Source: JABDGR01 sp964561455 (GTDB lineage Bacteria; Verrucomicrobiota; Verrucomicrobiia; Opitutales; JABDGR01). Taken from it: DNA of 64,000 nucleotides. The notes under the pieces are model-generated. The model searched no databases, was not told the DNA's origin, and saw only the letters and a list, made by a program, of their open reading frames with translations. Location: the NCBI GenBank assembly GCA_964561455.1, contig CAZLPS010000004.1, positions 40,439 to 104,438 on the forward strand, in the 5' to 3' direction. This document shows positions 26,463-34,344 of this stretch, in pieces (position 1 is the first letter of the stretch; each line of letters opens with the position of its first letter). Made by a program: the position numbers and the translations under genes.

Positions 26463-27140
26463 ATGAAGAAAAAGAACACCAAGGAGAAACAGTATCAATT
26501 CATGCTCGACCGACGTCTCGCCCGGCTCGGCTTGATGTCGAGCCAAGTCTATCAGGATGATCCGCGACGGCTCGGCTTCCTCTTGGCGCGCTACAAATTC
26601 GTCGCCAAAATGTTCAGTGGCATGAACCGCGTGCTGGAAGTGGGCTGCGCGGACGCCTTCGGCACACGGGTGGTGCGCCAGGAGGTGCCGGAGGTCGTCG
26701 CGGTGGATTTTGATCCCATTTTCATTAGGGACGCCAAGGAGTGCCAGGATGACAAATTCCCCATCGAATTGCGAGTGTGCGACCTGTTGAAGGGCCCCGT
26801 GGAAAAAGGCGGCTTCGACGGCGTATATTGCTGCGACGTGCTCGAACATATTGTGCCCAAAGTGGAGGAAGTTTTTGTGGGCAACCTGGTACAAAGCCTG
26901 CGCCCCCACGGTGTGCTCATCATCGGTTCCCCTTCCTTTGAGTCCCAGCTTTACGCGTCGCCCCCGAGCAAGGCGGGCCACGTCAATTGCAAGCGGGCGC
27001 TGGAACTGAAGGCATTGATGCAAAAGTTCTTCCACAATGTTTTCATTTTTTCCATGAACGATGAGATCGTGCACACGGGATTCTATCCGATGGCGCACTA
27101 TCTGTTCGCCCTCAGTTGCTCGCCGCGGGCCCGCCGGTAA
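26463..27140 (+). CDS. Class I SAM-dependent methyltransferase
   Basis: A 225-residue methyltransferase. Motif I is VLEVGCADAFGT, motif II is VVAVDFDPIFI, and FDGVYCCDVLEHI is the post-II segment typical of methyltransferases in glycan loci. A polar Lys-rich start (MKKKNTKEK) precedes the domain. An alternative start at 26352 overlaps the ATPase gene and adds unrelated residues. It probably modifies the polysaccharide or its precursor. Confidence 0.8.
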   Translation: MKKKNTKEKQYQFMLDRRLARLGLMSSQVYQDDPRRLGFLLARYKFVAKMFSGMNRVLEVGCADAFGTRVVRQEVPEVVAVDFDPIFIRDAKECQDDKFPIELRVCDLLKGPVEKGGFDGVYCCDVLEHIVPKVEEVFVGNLVQSLRPHGVLIIGSPSFESQLYASPPSKAGHVNCKRALELKALMQKFFHNVFIFSMNDEIVHTGFYPMAHYLFALSCSPRARR

Positions 27141-27256
27141 GTTCACCCGCCACATCCGGCAGGGCATTTCGCACCGGCTGAATTCATGTCCCTGAATCTC
27201 GCACCAGAACCTTTCGGACGGATTGCCATTTCCGGTCGCTTAACCTAATATTTTAC

Positions 27257-28537
27257 ATGGGCTCTTTCCTGGTCAATTTGGTTTGCTCGTGGGATCCGGT
27301 GCGGAAACGTTTGGACAAGCTGCAGGCGGAATTGGCCCGCCGACAGCAGCGCATCGTAGAACTGGAAGCCGAGAGAAAGTCCGACCAGATGCGGCATACG
27401 GAACGTGAGCAACAGCGCGCCCTGGCCGGGCTCAACTGCCTGACCAATGACCAACGGGTCGCCGGCCTGTGGCTCGAGCGCATCGGCCACGAGGTGGCCG
27501 AACCCGAATTGTTCATCAAGGAGGGGCTGCTGGGTTTGCGCAAAAAATATGCCCGTGAGATTCTGCTGGCCCCGCCCGCCGAAGTGGCCAACCAGCATTT
27601 GTTGAAATACTGGGAACCTTACTTTCAAATCGTCCACGACCCGGAAATCTGCCGCGTCCTCAAACAACTGTGCGTCGGGACGGACCTGCTCCTGCCGCGC
27701 GCACATTATGTTGAGGCGATCAATCAAACTGCCGCTTTTCCCGCCATCCATAAACTATGGGGTGACCGCCCGCCGCTGCTCCAGTTGCTGCCCGAGGACC
27801 GGACGGTCGGCCAAAAGATGTTGCGCTCTTGGGGCATGCGCGACGACGACTGGTTTGTGGTCCTGCATTGCCGCGAAACGGGTTACGATGGCCAGACCGT
27901 CCATAATTTTCGCAATGCGGCCATTCAAGATTTCCTGCCCGCCGTCGCGGAAATCACCGCGCGGGGCGGCTGGGTCGTGCGCTTGGGAGACCCTTCCATG
28001 GCGCCATTGCCGCCGCTCCCACGCGTCATTGACTATGCCCGCTCCCCGGACAAATCAGAGCAAATGGACGTGTTTTTGTGCGCGAGCAGCCGATTCCTGC
28101 TTGGCACCTCCTCCGGCCTCTCCATGCTCGTGAGCGTATTTGGCGTGCCGTGCGCCCTCACCAATAACGCCCCCATGTCTGTTACGCTGCATTATGCGCC
28201 CTGCGACTTGGGCATTCCCAAGCTGGTGCGTTCGCGGCGGAATGGCCGCATCTGGACGATGCCCGAAGTGTTTAACTCGCCCGTTTCCAATTACCGGCTC
28301 GCCCACCTTTACGAACAGGACGGGCTGGACGTAATTGACAACACGCCAGAGGAAATCCTGGAACTCTGCCGGGAAATGCTTGAACGCGTCGAAGGCCGCT
28401 GGAGTGCCACGCCCGACGATGAACGGCTCCAGCAATCTTTCAAATCCCTGTTTCGTCCGGGTCATTATACCTATGGGTCCCTTACCCGCTGTGGCCGGGA
28501 CTTCCTGCGCCGTCACCAAAATCTATTATCACCATGA
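27257..28537 (+). CDS. TIGR04372-type glycosyltransferase-like protein
   Basis: A 426-residue protein. Residues about 10-60 form a predicted coiled coil (KLQAELARRQQRIVELEAER). The C-terminal two thirds match my recollection of the TIGR04372 glycosyltransferase family: VVLHCRETGYD, NAAIQDFLPAV, VVRLGDPSM, VIDYARSPDKSEQMDVFLCA, and GTSSGLSMLVSVFGVPCALTN. It resembles a GT-B fold ending in a nucleotide-sugar-binding lobe. The stop overlaps the rfbF-like start by ATGA. The sugar donor is unknown. Confidence 0.75.
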   Translation: MGSFLVNLVCSWDPVRKRLDKLQAELARRQQRIVELEAERKSDQMRHTEREQQRALAGLNCLTNDQRVAGLWLERIGHEVAEPELFIKEGLLGLRKKYAREILLAPPAEVANQHLLKYWEPYFQIVHDPEICRVLKQLCVGTDLLLPRAHYVEAINQTAAFPAIHKLWGDRPPLLQLLPEDRTVGQKMLRSWGMRDDDWFVVLHCRETGYDGQTVHNFRNAAIQDFLPAVAEITARGGWVVRLGDPSMAPLPPLPRVIDYARSPDKSEQMDVFLCASSRFLLGTSSGLSMLVSVFGVPCALTNNAPMSVTLHYAPCDLGIPKLVRSRRNGRIWTMPEVFNSPVSNYRLAHLYEQDGLDVIDNTPEEILELCREMLERVEGRWSATPDDERLQQSFKSLFRPGHYTYGSLTRCGRDFLRRHQNLLSP

Positions 28538-29301
28538 AAGCTGTCATTCTCGCCGGTGGCTTGGGCACGCGCCTGAGCGAAGAAACCGATCTCCGCCCAA
28601 AGCCGATGATTGAAATCGGCGGTCGCCCCGTGCTTTGGCACATCTTGAAAATGTACTCCGCGCATGGCATTAATGACTTCATCATCTGTTGCGGCTACAA
28701 GGGTTACATCATCAAAGAGTATTTCGCCAACTACTTCCTCCATATGTCGGATGTCACCTTCGACATGCAAGCCAACCGCATGGAGGTTCATCAGCGCAAA
28801 GCCGAGCCTTGGCGGGTTACCCTTGTGGACACCGGCGACGCCACCAAGACCGGTGGGCGGCTGCGGCGGGTGCGCAGTTATCTCGGCAACGAATCGTTTT
28901 GCTTCACGTACGGCGACGGCGTGGGCAACGTCGATCTTACCGCCCTGGTCGCCCAGCATGAAAGGGCCGGCCTCCTCGCCACGGTTACCGCGGTGCAGCC
29001 CCCCGGGCGCTTCGGCACGCTGAACGTCGAAGAAAACCTGGTGACTCGTTTCGAGGAAAAACCGCTCGGCGACGGTGGTTGGATTAATGGTGGTTTCTTT
29101 GTATTGCATCCCGCAGTCATCGACCTTATTCCCGGCGACGACTCCATTTGGGAACGCGAACCGCTCCGGGAACTGGCCGCCATGCGCCAACTCGGCGTCT
29201 TCACCCACCACGGCTTTTGGCAGCCGATGGACACTTTGCGGGAAAAAAAAGTACTGGAAGATCTCTGGGCTTCCGGCAATGCCCCCTGGAAAAAATGGTA
29301 A
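28534..29301 (+). CDS. rfbF: Glucose-1-phosphate cytidylyltransferase
   Basis: A 255-residue nucleotidyltransferase that makes CDP-glucose from glucose 1-phosphate and CTP. The N-terminus MKAVILAGGLGTRLSEETD and RPKPMIEIGG are RfbF signatures. TYGDGVGNVDL carries the metal-binding aspartate. It overlaps the next gene by 7 bp; that gene is the enzyme for the next pathway step, which strengthens the assignment. First step of CDP-linked deoxysugar formation. Confidence 0.93.
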   Translation: MKAVILAGGLGTRLSEETDLRPKPMIEIGGRPVLWHILKMYSAHGINDFIICCGYKGYIIKEYFANYFLHMSDVTFDMQANRMEVHQRKAEPWRVTLVDTGDATKTGGRLRRVRSYLGNESFCFTYGDGVGNVDLTALVAQHERAGLLATVTAVQPPGRFGTLNVEENLVTRFEEKPLGDGGWINGGFFVLHPAVIDLIPGDDSIWEREPLRELAAMRQLGVFTHHGFWQPMDTLREKKVLEDLWASGNAPWKKW

Positions 29302-30410
29302 AACCAAATCCTGCGTTCTGGCACGGCAAACGCGTGCTCGTCACCGGCCACACGGGCTTTAAGGGCGCGTGGCTATGCGAATGGCTGTTGACCATGGGCG
29401 CGCAAGTTTTCGGCTACAGTCTGCCACCACCCACCCAGCCGGCGCTCTTTGACCAATTGGGCCTGGCCAGCCGGTTGCACCACCAGGAGGGGGATGTGCG
29501 CGACCTTGCGCACCTGCAGCAACGGGTGACGGCCTGCTCCCCGGACGTGGTCATTCATCTTGCGGCGCAGGCGCTCGTGCGGGTTTCGTATCGCGAGCCC
29601 GTCGAGACTTACGCAGTGAATGTCATGGGCACGGTCCATTTATTGGAAGCACTTCGGGCACTGCCCCATCGCTGCGCAGCCGTGTTTGTGACCACGGACA
29701 AATGTTATGAAAACCGCGAGTGGATCTACGCTTACCGGGAAAATGATCCGCTGGGGGGGCATGACCCCTATAGTTCAAGCAAGGGTTGCGCTGAGATTGC
29801 CATCGCGTCTTTCCGGCGCTCCTTTTTCCCCCCCTCGGTCCCGGATACGCATATTGGCGTCGCTTCCGCCCGTGCGGGTAATGTCATCGGGGGCGGTGAT
29901 TGGTCGCTGGATCGGATTGTGCCTGATAGCATGCGGGCGCTGGCCCAAGATCAACCCATTGCCGTGCGCAACCCCAAGGCGACGCGCCCCTGGCAGCATG
30001 TGCTTGATCCCCTTTCAGGCTATCTGGTCTTGGCGGAGAAAGTTTACGACGCACTCACGGATCGCCCAAAACTTCCCCGCGTCGCCGCCGCCTACAATTT
30101 TGGCCCTTGGCCTACATCGAACATCGCCGTCGCCGCACTCGTGGAGGAAATCCTCCGGCACTGGCCGGGCCGGTGGGAGGACCGCGGTGATCCGCGCGCG
30201 GTTCATGAAGCGAATCTACTTGGGCTGGCCATCGAGAACGCCGTCAACGAGCTGGGTTGGCAGCCAACTTGGGATGTCGGCGCCAGTGTCCGGCACACCG
30301 TGGACTGGTACCGCCGCAGCTCAGAGGGTGGCTTGACCCAGCCCGCCGCCTTCCAAGCCCTGTGCCAATCCCAAATCGCCGAATTTCAAACCGATTCTCA
30401 CCGCGCCTAA
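29295..30410 (+). CDS. rfbG: CDP-glucose 4,6-dehydratase
   Basis: A 371-residue extended SDR converting CDP-glucose to CDP-4-keto-6-deoxyglucose. The Rossmann motif is TGHTGFKGAW (17-26), the catalytic pair is Y159-x3-K163 (YSSSK), and TTDKCYENREW and GGGDWSLDRIVPD are hallmarks of RfbG. The ATG at 29295 overlaps rfbF; earlier in-frame starts lie inside rfbF. No RfbH-type 3-dehydratase follows, so the 3-hydroxyl is probably kept. Confidence 0.93.
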   Translation: MVKPNPAFWHGKRVLVTGHTGFKGAWLCEWLLTMGAQVFGYSLPPPTQPALFDQLGLASRLHHQEGDVRDLAHLQQRVTACSPDVVIHLAAQALVRVSYREPVETYAVNVMGTVHLLEALRALPHRCAAVFVTTDKCYENREWIYAYRENDPLGGHDPYSSSKGCAEIAIASFRRSFFPPSVPDTHIGVASARAGNVIGGGDWSLDRIVPDSMRALAQDQPIAVRNPKATRPWQHVLDPLSGYLVLAEKVYDALTDRPKLPRVAAAYNFGPWPTSNIAVAALVEEILRHWPGRWEDRGDPRAVHEANLLGLAIENAVNELGWQPTWDVGASVRHTVDWYRRSSEGGLTQPAAFQALCQSQIAEFQTDSHRA

Positions 30411-30411
30411 T

Positions 30412-31638
30412 ATGAACTGCCGTTTCGATAATCGTCCGCTTACCGAGGTATTTGTCGACCTGGGTTTCAGCCCCCCGTCCAATGCCTTCCTGACCCGCGA
30501 ACAACTGGAGGGCCCCGAAGTTTATTACCCCCTTAAACTTTACGTCAGCGAACGCACTTTCCTCGTGCAAATTGCGGAATATAAAAAGGCCGCCGATATT
30601 TTTACGCACGACTACGCCTACTTTTCCTCCTTTTCGACGACCTGGTTGAAACACGCCGAAGCCTATGCCACAATGGCGGCCGCCCGGTTCGGGCTTGGGC
30701 GGAATTCGCAGGTGGTTGAGGTCGCTTCAAACGATGGCTATCTGCTCCAATACTTTCAGCAACAGGGCATTCCCGTCCTCGGGGTCGAGCCGTCCGCGAA
30801 TGTGGCCGCCGCCGCCCAAGCCAAGGGCATTGAAACATGGGTGGACTTTTTCGGCGCGGACCTCGCCCGCAAACTGGTCTCGTCCGGTCGCCAGGCCGAC
30901 CTCATCGCCGGGAACAATGTTTTTGCCCACGTGCCGGATCTCAACGATTTTGTTGTCGGATTAAAAATCGCCCTGAAGCCGCAGGGGGTCATCACCCTTG
31001 AATTTCCGCATTTGCTCCAGCTCGTGGAACATAACCAGTTTGACACCATTTACCACGAACACTTCTCCTACTTCTCCCTCCACAGTGCCGCCCTGGTCTT
31101 GCGCCGGCATGGACTCGAAGTCTTCGACGTCGATGAACTTCCCACCCATGGCGGCTCGCTGCGCGTTTACGCCCGGCACATGGAGGACACCACCAAACCC
31201 ACCTCTCCGCAGGTCGCCAGTCTGCTGGCCAAAGAGAACGCCCGTGACCTTTGCTCCCTCGACTATTACCGGGGCTTTCAAGGCAAAGTGAACAAGGTGA
31301 AAGACGCGTTCCTGCGCTTTCTGCTCGAAAGAAAGGCCGCAGGGGAGAAGGTCGCGGCCTATGGCGCAGCCGCCAAGGGTAACACGCTGCTCAATTACTG
31401 CGGCGTGCGCCCGGACCTCCTGCCGTTCGTGGTGGATGCCTCACCGCACAAACAGGGCAAGTTTCTGCCGGGCAGCCACATTCCCGTCGTGGACGAGTCC
31501 TTCATCCGCAGTGAACGACCTGCCTTCATCGTCATTCTGCCTTGGAATATTCAAGATGAAATCATCCGCCAGTTGTCCTATGCACGCGATTGGGGCGCGC
31601 GCTTTGTGGTCGCCATACCCCAATTGACCATCTTGTAG
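30412..31638 (+). CDS. Sugar C-methyltransferase-like protein
   Basis: A 408-residue protein with the three-part layout of sugar-nucleotide C-methyltransferases such as TylC3: an N-terminal small domain (1-60), a SAM domain (about 90-200; EVASNDGYLLQYF, GVEPSANVA, NNVFAHVPDLNDFV) and a C-terminal domain (about 280-400; AYGAAAKGNTLLNYCG). The N-terminal domain normally binds zinc through two CxxC pairs. Only C3 remains: position 6 is Asp, 46 is Ser and 49 is Thr. It probably methylates a 4-keto-6-deoxy sugar made by RfbG, often at C3. It begins 1 bp after rfbG. Confidence 0.82.
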   Translation: MNCRFDNRPLTEVFVDLGFSPPSNAFLTREQLEGPEVYYPLKLYVSERTFLVQIAEYKKAADIFTHDYAYFSSFSTTWLKHAEAYATMAAARFGLGRNSQVVEVASNDGYLLQYFQQQGIPVLGVEPSANVAAAAQAKGIETWVDFFGADLARKLVSSGRQADLIAGNNVFAHVPDLNDFVVGLKIALKPQGVITLEFPHLLQLVEHNQFDTIYHEHFSYFSLHSAALVLRRHGLEVFDVDELPTHGGSLRVYARHMEDTTKPTSPQVASLLAKENARDLCSLDYYRGFQGKVNKVKDAFLRFLLERKAAGEKVAAYGAAAKGNTLLNYCGVRPDLLPFVVDASPHKQGKFLPGSHIPVVDESFIRSERPAFIVILPWNIQDEIIRQLSYARDWGARFVVAIPQLTIL

Positions 31639-31645
31639 GCGTTTT

Positions 31646-32176
31646 GTGATTTTCCGCCCCACCATCCTGCCCGGTGCCGTCGTCGTCGAACCAGAGCGCA
31701 ATGTCGATGACCGCGGGTATTTTACCCGCACGTTTTGCCGCAACGAGTTCCTTGCCCACGGCCTGCCCGGCGAATTTGTCAATGGCAACGTTTCCTATAA
31801 TGCCCGCAAAGGCACGCTGCGCGGAATGCACTTCCAACGCGATCCTCATGCCGAAGGCAAGTTGGTGCGCTGCGTCCGCGGCCGGGCCCTCGATGTTATC
31901 GTGGATTTGCGGCCCAACTCCCCGGCATACTGCTCGTGGACGGGCGTCGAGCTCAGCCTTGAAAATGGCCATGCACTCTTCGTTCCCCCGGGCTTTGCCC
32001 ATGGCTTCATTACCCTCGAAGACCAAACGGAACTGTTTTACCTGATGACGGAGTTTTACTATGCCGACCTCGCCGCGGGCGTGCGCTGGAACGACCCGGC
32101 CTTTGGCATCGTGTGGCCGGACATTCCGCCGATTTTGAACGCCCGCGACGCAAATCTGCCGGACTTCAAACGATGA
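31646..32176 (+). CDS. dTDP-4-dehydrorhamnose 3,5-epimerase-like (RmlC/RfbC family)
   Basis: A 176-residue cupin-type epimerase. Catalytic H62 is in LRGMHFQ, D83 and D87 in ALDVIVDLR, and aromatic residues in FYLMTEFYYA. It begins with GTG at 31646. Next to a CDP-sugar dehydratase and C-methyltransferase, it probably epimerises C3 and/or C5 of the CDP-4-keto sugar rather than dTDP-4-ketorhamnose. No RmlA, RmlB or RmlD is in the window. The stop overlaps the next start by ATGA. Confidence 0.88.
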   Translation: MIFRPTILPGAVVVEPERNVDDRGYFTRTFCRNEFLAHGLPGEFVNGNVSYNARKGTLRGMHFQRDPHAEGKLVRCVRGRALDVIVDLRPNSPAYCSWTGVELSLENGHALFVPPGFAHGFITLEDQTELFYLMTEFYYADLAAGVRWNDPAFGIVWPDIPPILNARDANLPDFKR

Positions 32177-33108
32177 AGCGCATCCTCGTCACCGGCGCCA
32201 CCGGCTTTATTGGTCGCCACTCCCTCGCTCCCCTGGTGGCCAGGGGATTTGACGTTCACGCCCTCTGTTCACAGAACGTTCCGGTGCCTGCGGGCCGCGT
32301 GTCCGGCGTTACCTACCATGTGGCGGACTTACTGGAGGGCGATGCCGTGAAACCCATTTTAAAGGAACTGCAGCCAACCCATTTGTTGCATTTTGCGTGG
32401 TATGTCGCCCACGGAAAATTTTGGGAGGCCACGGAAAACCTTGCCTGGGTCGCCGCGAGCCTCCGCCTGTTTCAGGGATTTTCGGAAAACGGCGGCCAAC
32501 GCTTCGTCGGTGCGGGCACCTGCGCGGAGTATGATTGGACTGGCGGCGTGATGATCGAAAATCAAACTCCCACCCGTCCCCATACACTTTACGGCATCAG
32601 CAAAAACGCCCTTCGCGAGATTCTGGAAAAGGCCGGCGCCAATGCAGGAGTCAGTGTGACTTGGGGACGGATTTTTCATTTATATGGCCCGGGCGAAAAC
32701 CCCCGGAGGTTGATTCCAGCCATCATCACTGGCTTGCTCAACAAAACGCCCGTCCCCTGCACCCATGGCCGCCAGGTGCGCGATGTCATGCACGTGTCCG
32801 ACGTCGGCGCCGCTTTTGCCGCGCTGGCCGATGGCACGGCGGACGGTCCGTTCAACGTTGCCACCGGCACCCGCACCACCATTGCAGAGATTGCGGGGAT
32901 GATCGAGTCGCTTACCGCCAGCCCCGGCCTGCTGCAACTGGGCACCCTTTCTGCGCCCGTTGGAGACCCACCCGTACTCGTGGCGGACACCAACCGCCTG
33001 CGCCGGGAAGGTGCCTTCCTGCCGACCATTGCGCTAGCGGATGGCCTGCGTGAATATATTTCCCGCTTGGGCGCTGCCCGCCCGCCAACTCCTTCCTTCA
33101 ACCAGTAA
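32173..33108 (+). CDS. NAD-dependent epimerase/dehydratase, probable 4-keto reductase
   Basis: A 311-residue extended SDR with TGATGFIG (7-14) and the catalytic YGISK. The relaxed substrate region and final position in the CDP-sugar block fit a reductase that completes the sugar by reducing the 4-keto group. The ATG at 32173 overlaps the epimerase stop by ATGA. Epimerase activity is an alternative. Confidence 0.8.
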   Translation: MKRILVTGATGFIGRHSLAPLVARGFDVHALCSQNVPVPAGRVSGVTYHVADLLEGDAVKPILKELQPTHLLHFAWYVAHGKFWEATENLAWVAASLRLFQGFSENGGQRFVGAGTCAEYDWTGGVMIENQTPTRPHTLYGISKNALREILEKAGANAGVSVTWGRIFHLYGPGENPRRLIPAIITGLLNKTPVPCTHGRQVRDVMHVSDVGAAFAALADGTADGPFNVATGTRTTIAEIAGMIESLTASPGLLQLGTLSAPVGDPPVLVADTNRLRREGAFLPTIALADGLREYISRLGAARPPTPSFNQ

Positions 33109-33114
33109 AAAAAT

Positions 33115-34335
33115 ATGTTTTCCATCGTCATCCCCACCCACGACCGGCTGGATCTACTCCGCGAAGTGATCGAGACCGTTGTAACGCAGAATTATGCCGA
33201 TTGGGAACTGGTGGTTTTCGACAACGCCTCCAAGGATGGCACGACCGATTACGTTAAAGGCCTCGCGCACCCAAAAATCAGGCACGGACGATCTGAGGAT
33301 TTTTTGCCGGTGACCGAAAGCTGGAATCGAGCCATGGCGCTGGCCACCGGCGATTACGTCACCCTTTTGGGGGACGATGATGGAATCGTGCCGGGCTTTT
33401 TCGGCCGCATGGCTGAAATTGTCCGCGAATTCAAATCACCCCAGGTGATTTACACCGCATTGTACCAATACATGTATCCCGGCGTGCTCCCCAGCAGTCC
33501 GGCAGGCTATGTGGTTGAAGTTAAGAACGGCTTTTTCTTTGTGGGGCGGACGGCGCCGTTTTTGATTTCGCGTGAGGCAGCCGCTCAGGCGGTGCGCGGC
33601 TCGCTCGGCTTGCGCCGCAACTTCACGTACAATTCACAAGCAATATCATATCACCGCGACTTTTTAAAGCAGTTAAAAGCCGATGGCCCCATTTACCGCT
33701 CGCCCTTTCCGGATTACTACCTGGCCAATGTGGCCTTCGCCAAAGCCCGCACCCTGGTCGTGGTACCGGAACCCCTCAGCATTGCTGGGGTATCGAGGGC
33801 GTCGTTCGGCTTCACCCTGTTTAACGGCCTGGAGGAGGTGGGCTCGACGCTGCTCAACACGAAGTTGTCCGCCGACCCACTCTATTCCGAAGTGGAGAGA
33901 TTCCTGCTGCCGGGACCGCTTTATAATACAAATTTTGTGATTACGATGCAGCATGTCGCACGGTATTTGCCGGAGTACACCAAGTCCGGCGTCGCATTTG
34001 ACCGCTATCGCCGGTTGCAAATATACCGGGTACTGAGCGCTCAAAATGGCCGGTTAAACGGCTCGGCCGCCGCTCAAGCCCAGTGGTGCCGACTGTCCTT
34101 GATGGAGAAACTCTGGACCGTCGGTTTGAGCCTGCTTATGAAATCTTCCCAAGCATTGGACAAGGCCAACCAAGTCCGCGACACCTTTCTTGTGCCAAAA
34201 TTGGAACCCTACGCCTATCAGCCGGAGACCGCTCTCATACATGAAGGGGAATTTTCCCATCTGATTGATTTTTATCACTGGCTGCAAGCGCAACCGCAAC
34301 CCGTTTCCCAGTCAAAGCCGTCATCCGCCCAGTAA
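33115..34335 (+). CDS. Family 2 glycosyltransferase
   Basis: A 406-residue GT-A protein. The N-terminal donor-binding part is FSIVIPTHDRLDLL and the D-x-D region is LLGDDDG (D87-D89). A long C-terminal region (about 130-400) is shared with the second half of the next protein, for example QYMYPGVLPSSPAGY, SPFPDYYLANVAF and VVPEPLSIAGVS. It likely adds one sugar of the repeat unit from a nucleotide donor at the inner membrane. It begins 6 bp after the SDR gene. Confidence 0.85.
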   Translation: MFSIVIPTHDRLDLLREVIETVVTQNYADWELVVFDNASKDGTTDYVKGLAHPKIRHGRSEDFLPVTESWNRAMALATGDYVTLLGDDDGIVPGFFGRMAEIVREFKSPQVIYTALYQYMYPGVLPSSPAGYVVEVKNGFFFVGRTAPFLISREAAAQAVRGSLGLRRNFTYNSQAISYHRDFLKQLKADGPIYRSPFPDYYLANVAFAKARTLVVVPEPLSIAGVSRASFGFTLFNGLEEVGSTLLNTKLSADPLYSEVERFLLPGPLYNTNFVITMQHVARYLPEYTKSGVAFDRYRRLQIYRVLSAQNGRLNGSAAAQAQWCRLSLMEKLWTVGLSLLMKSSQALDKANQVRDTFLVPKLEPYAYQPETALIHEGEFSHLIDFYHWLQAQPQPVSQSKPSSAQ

Positions 34336-34344
34336 TTTATACCC

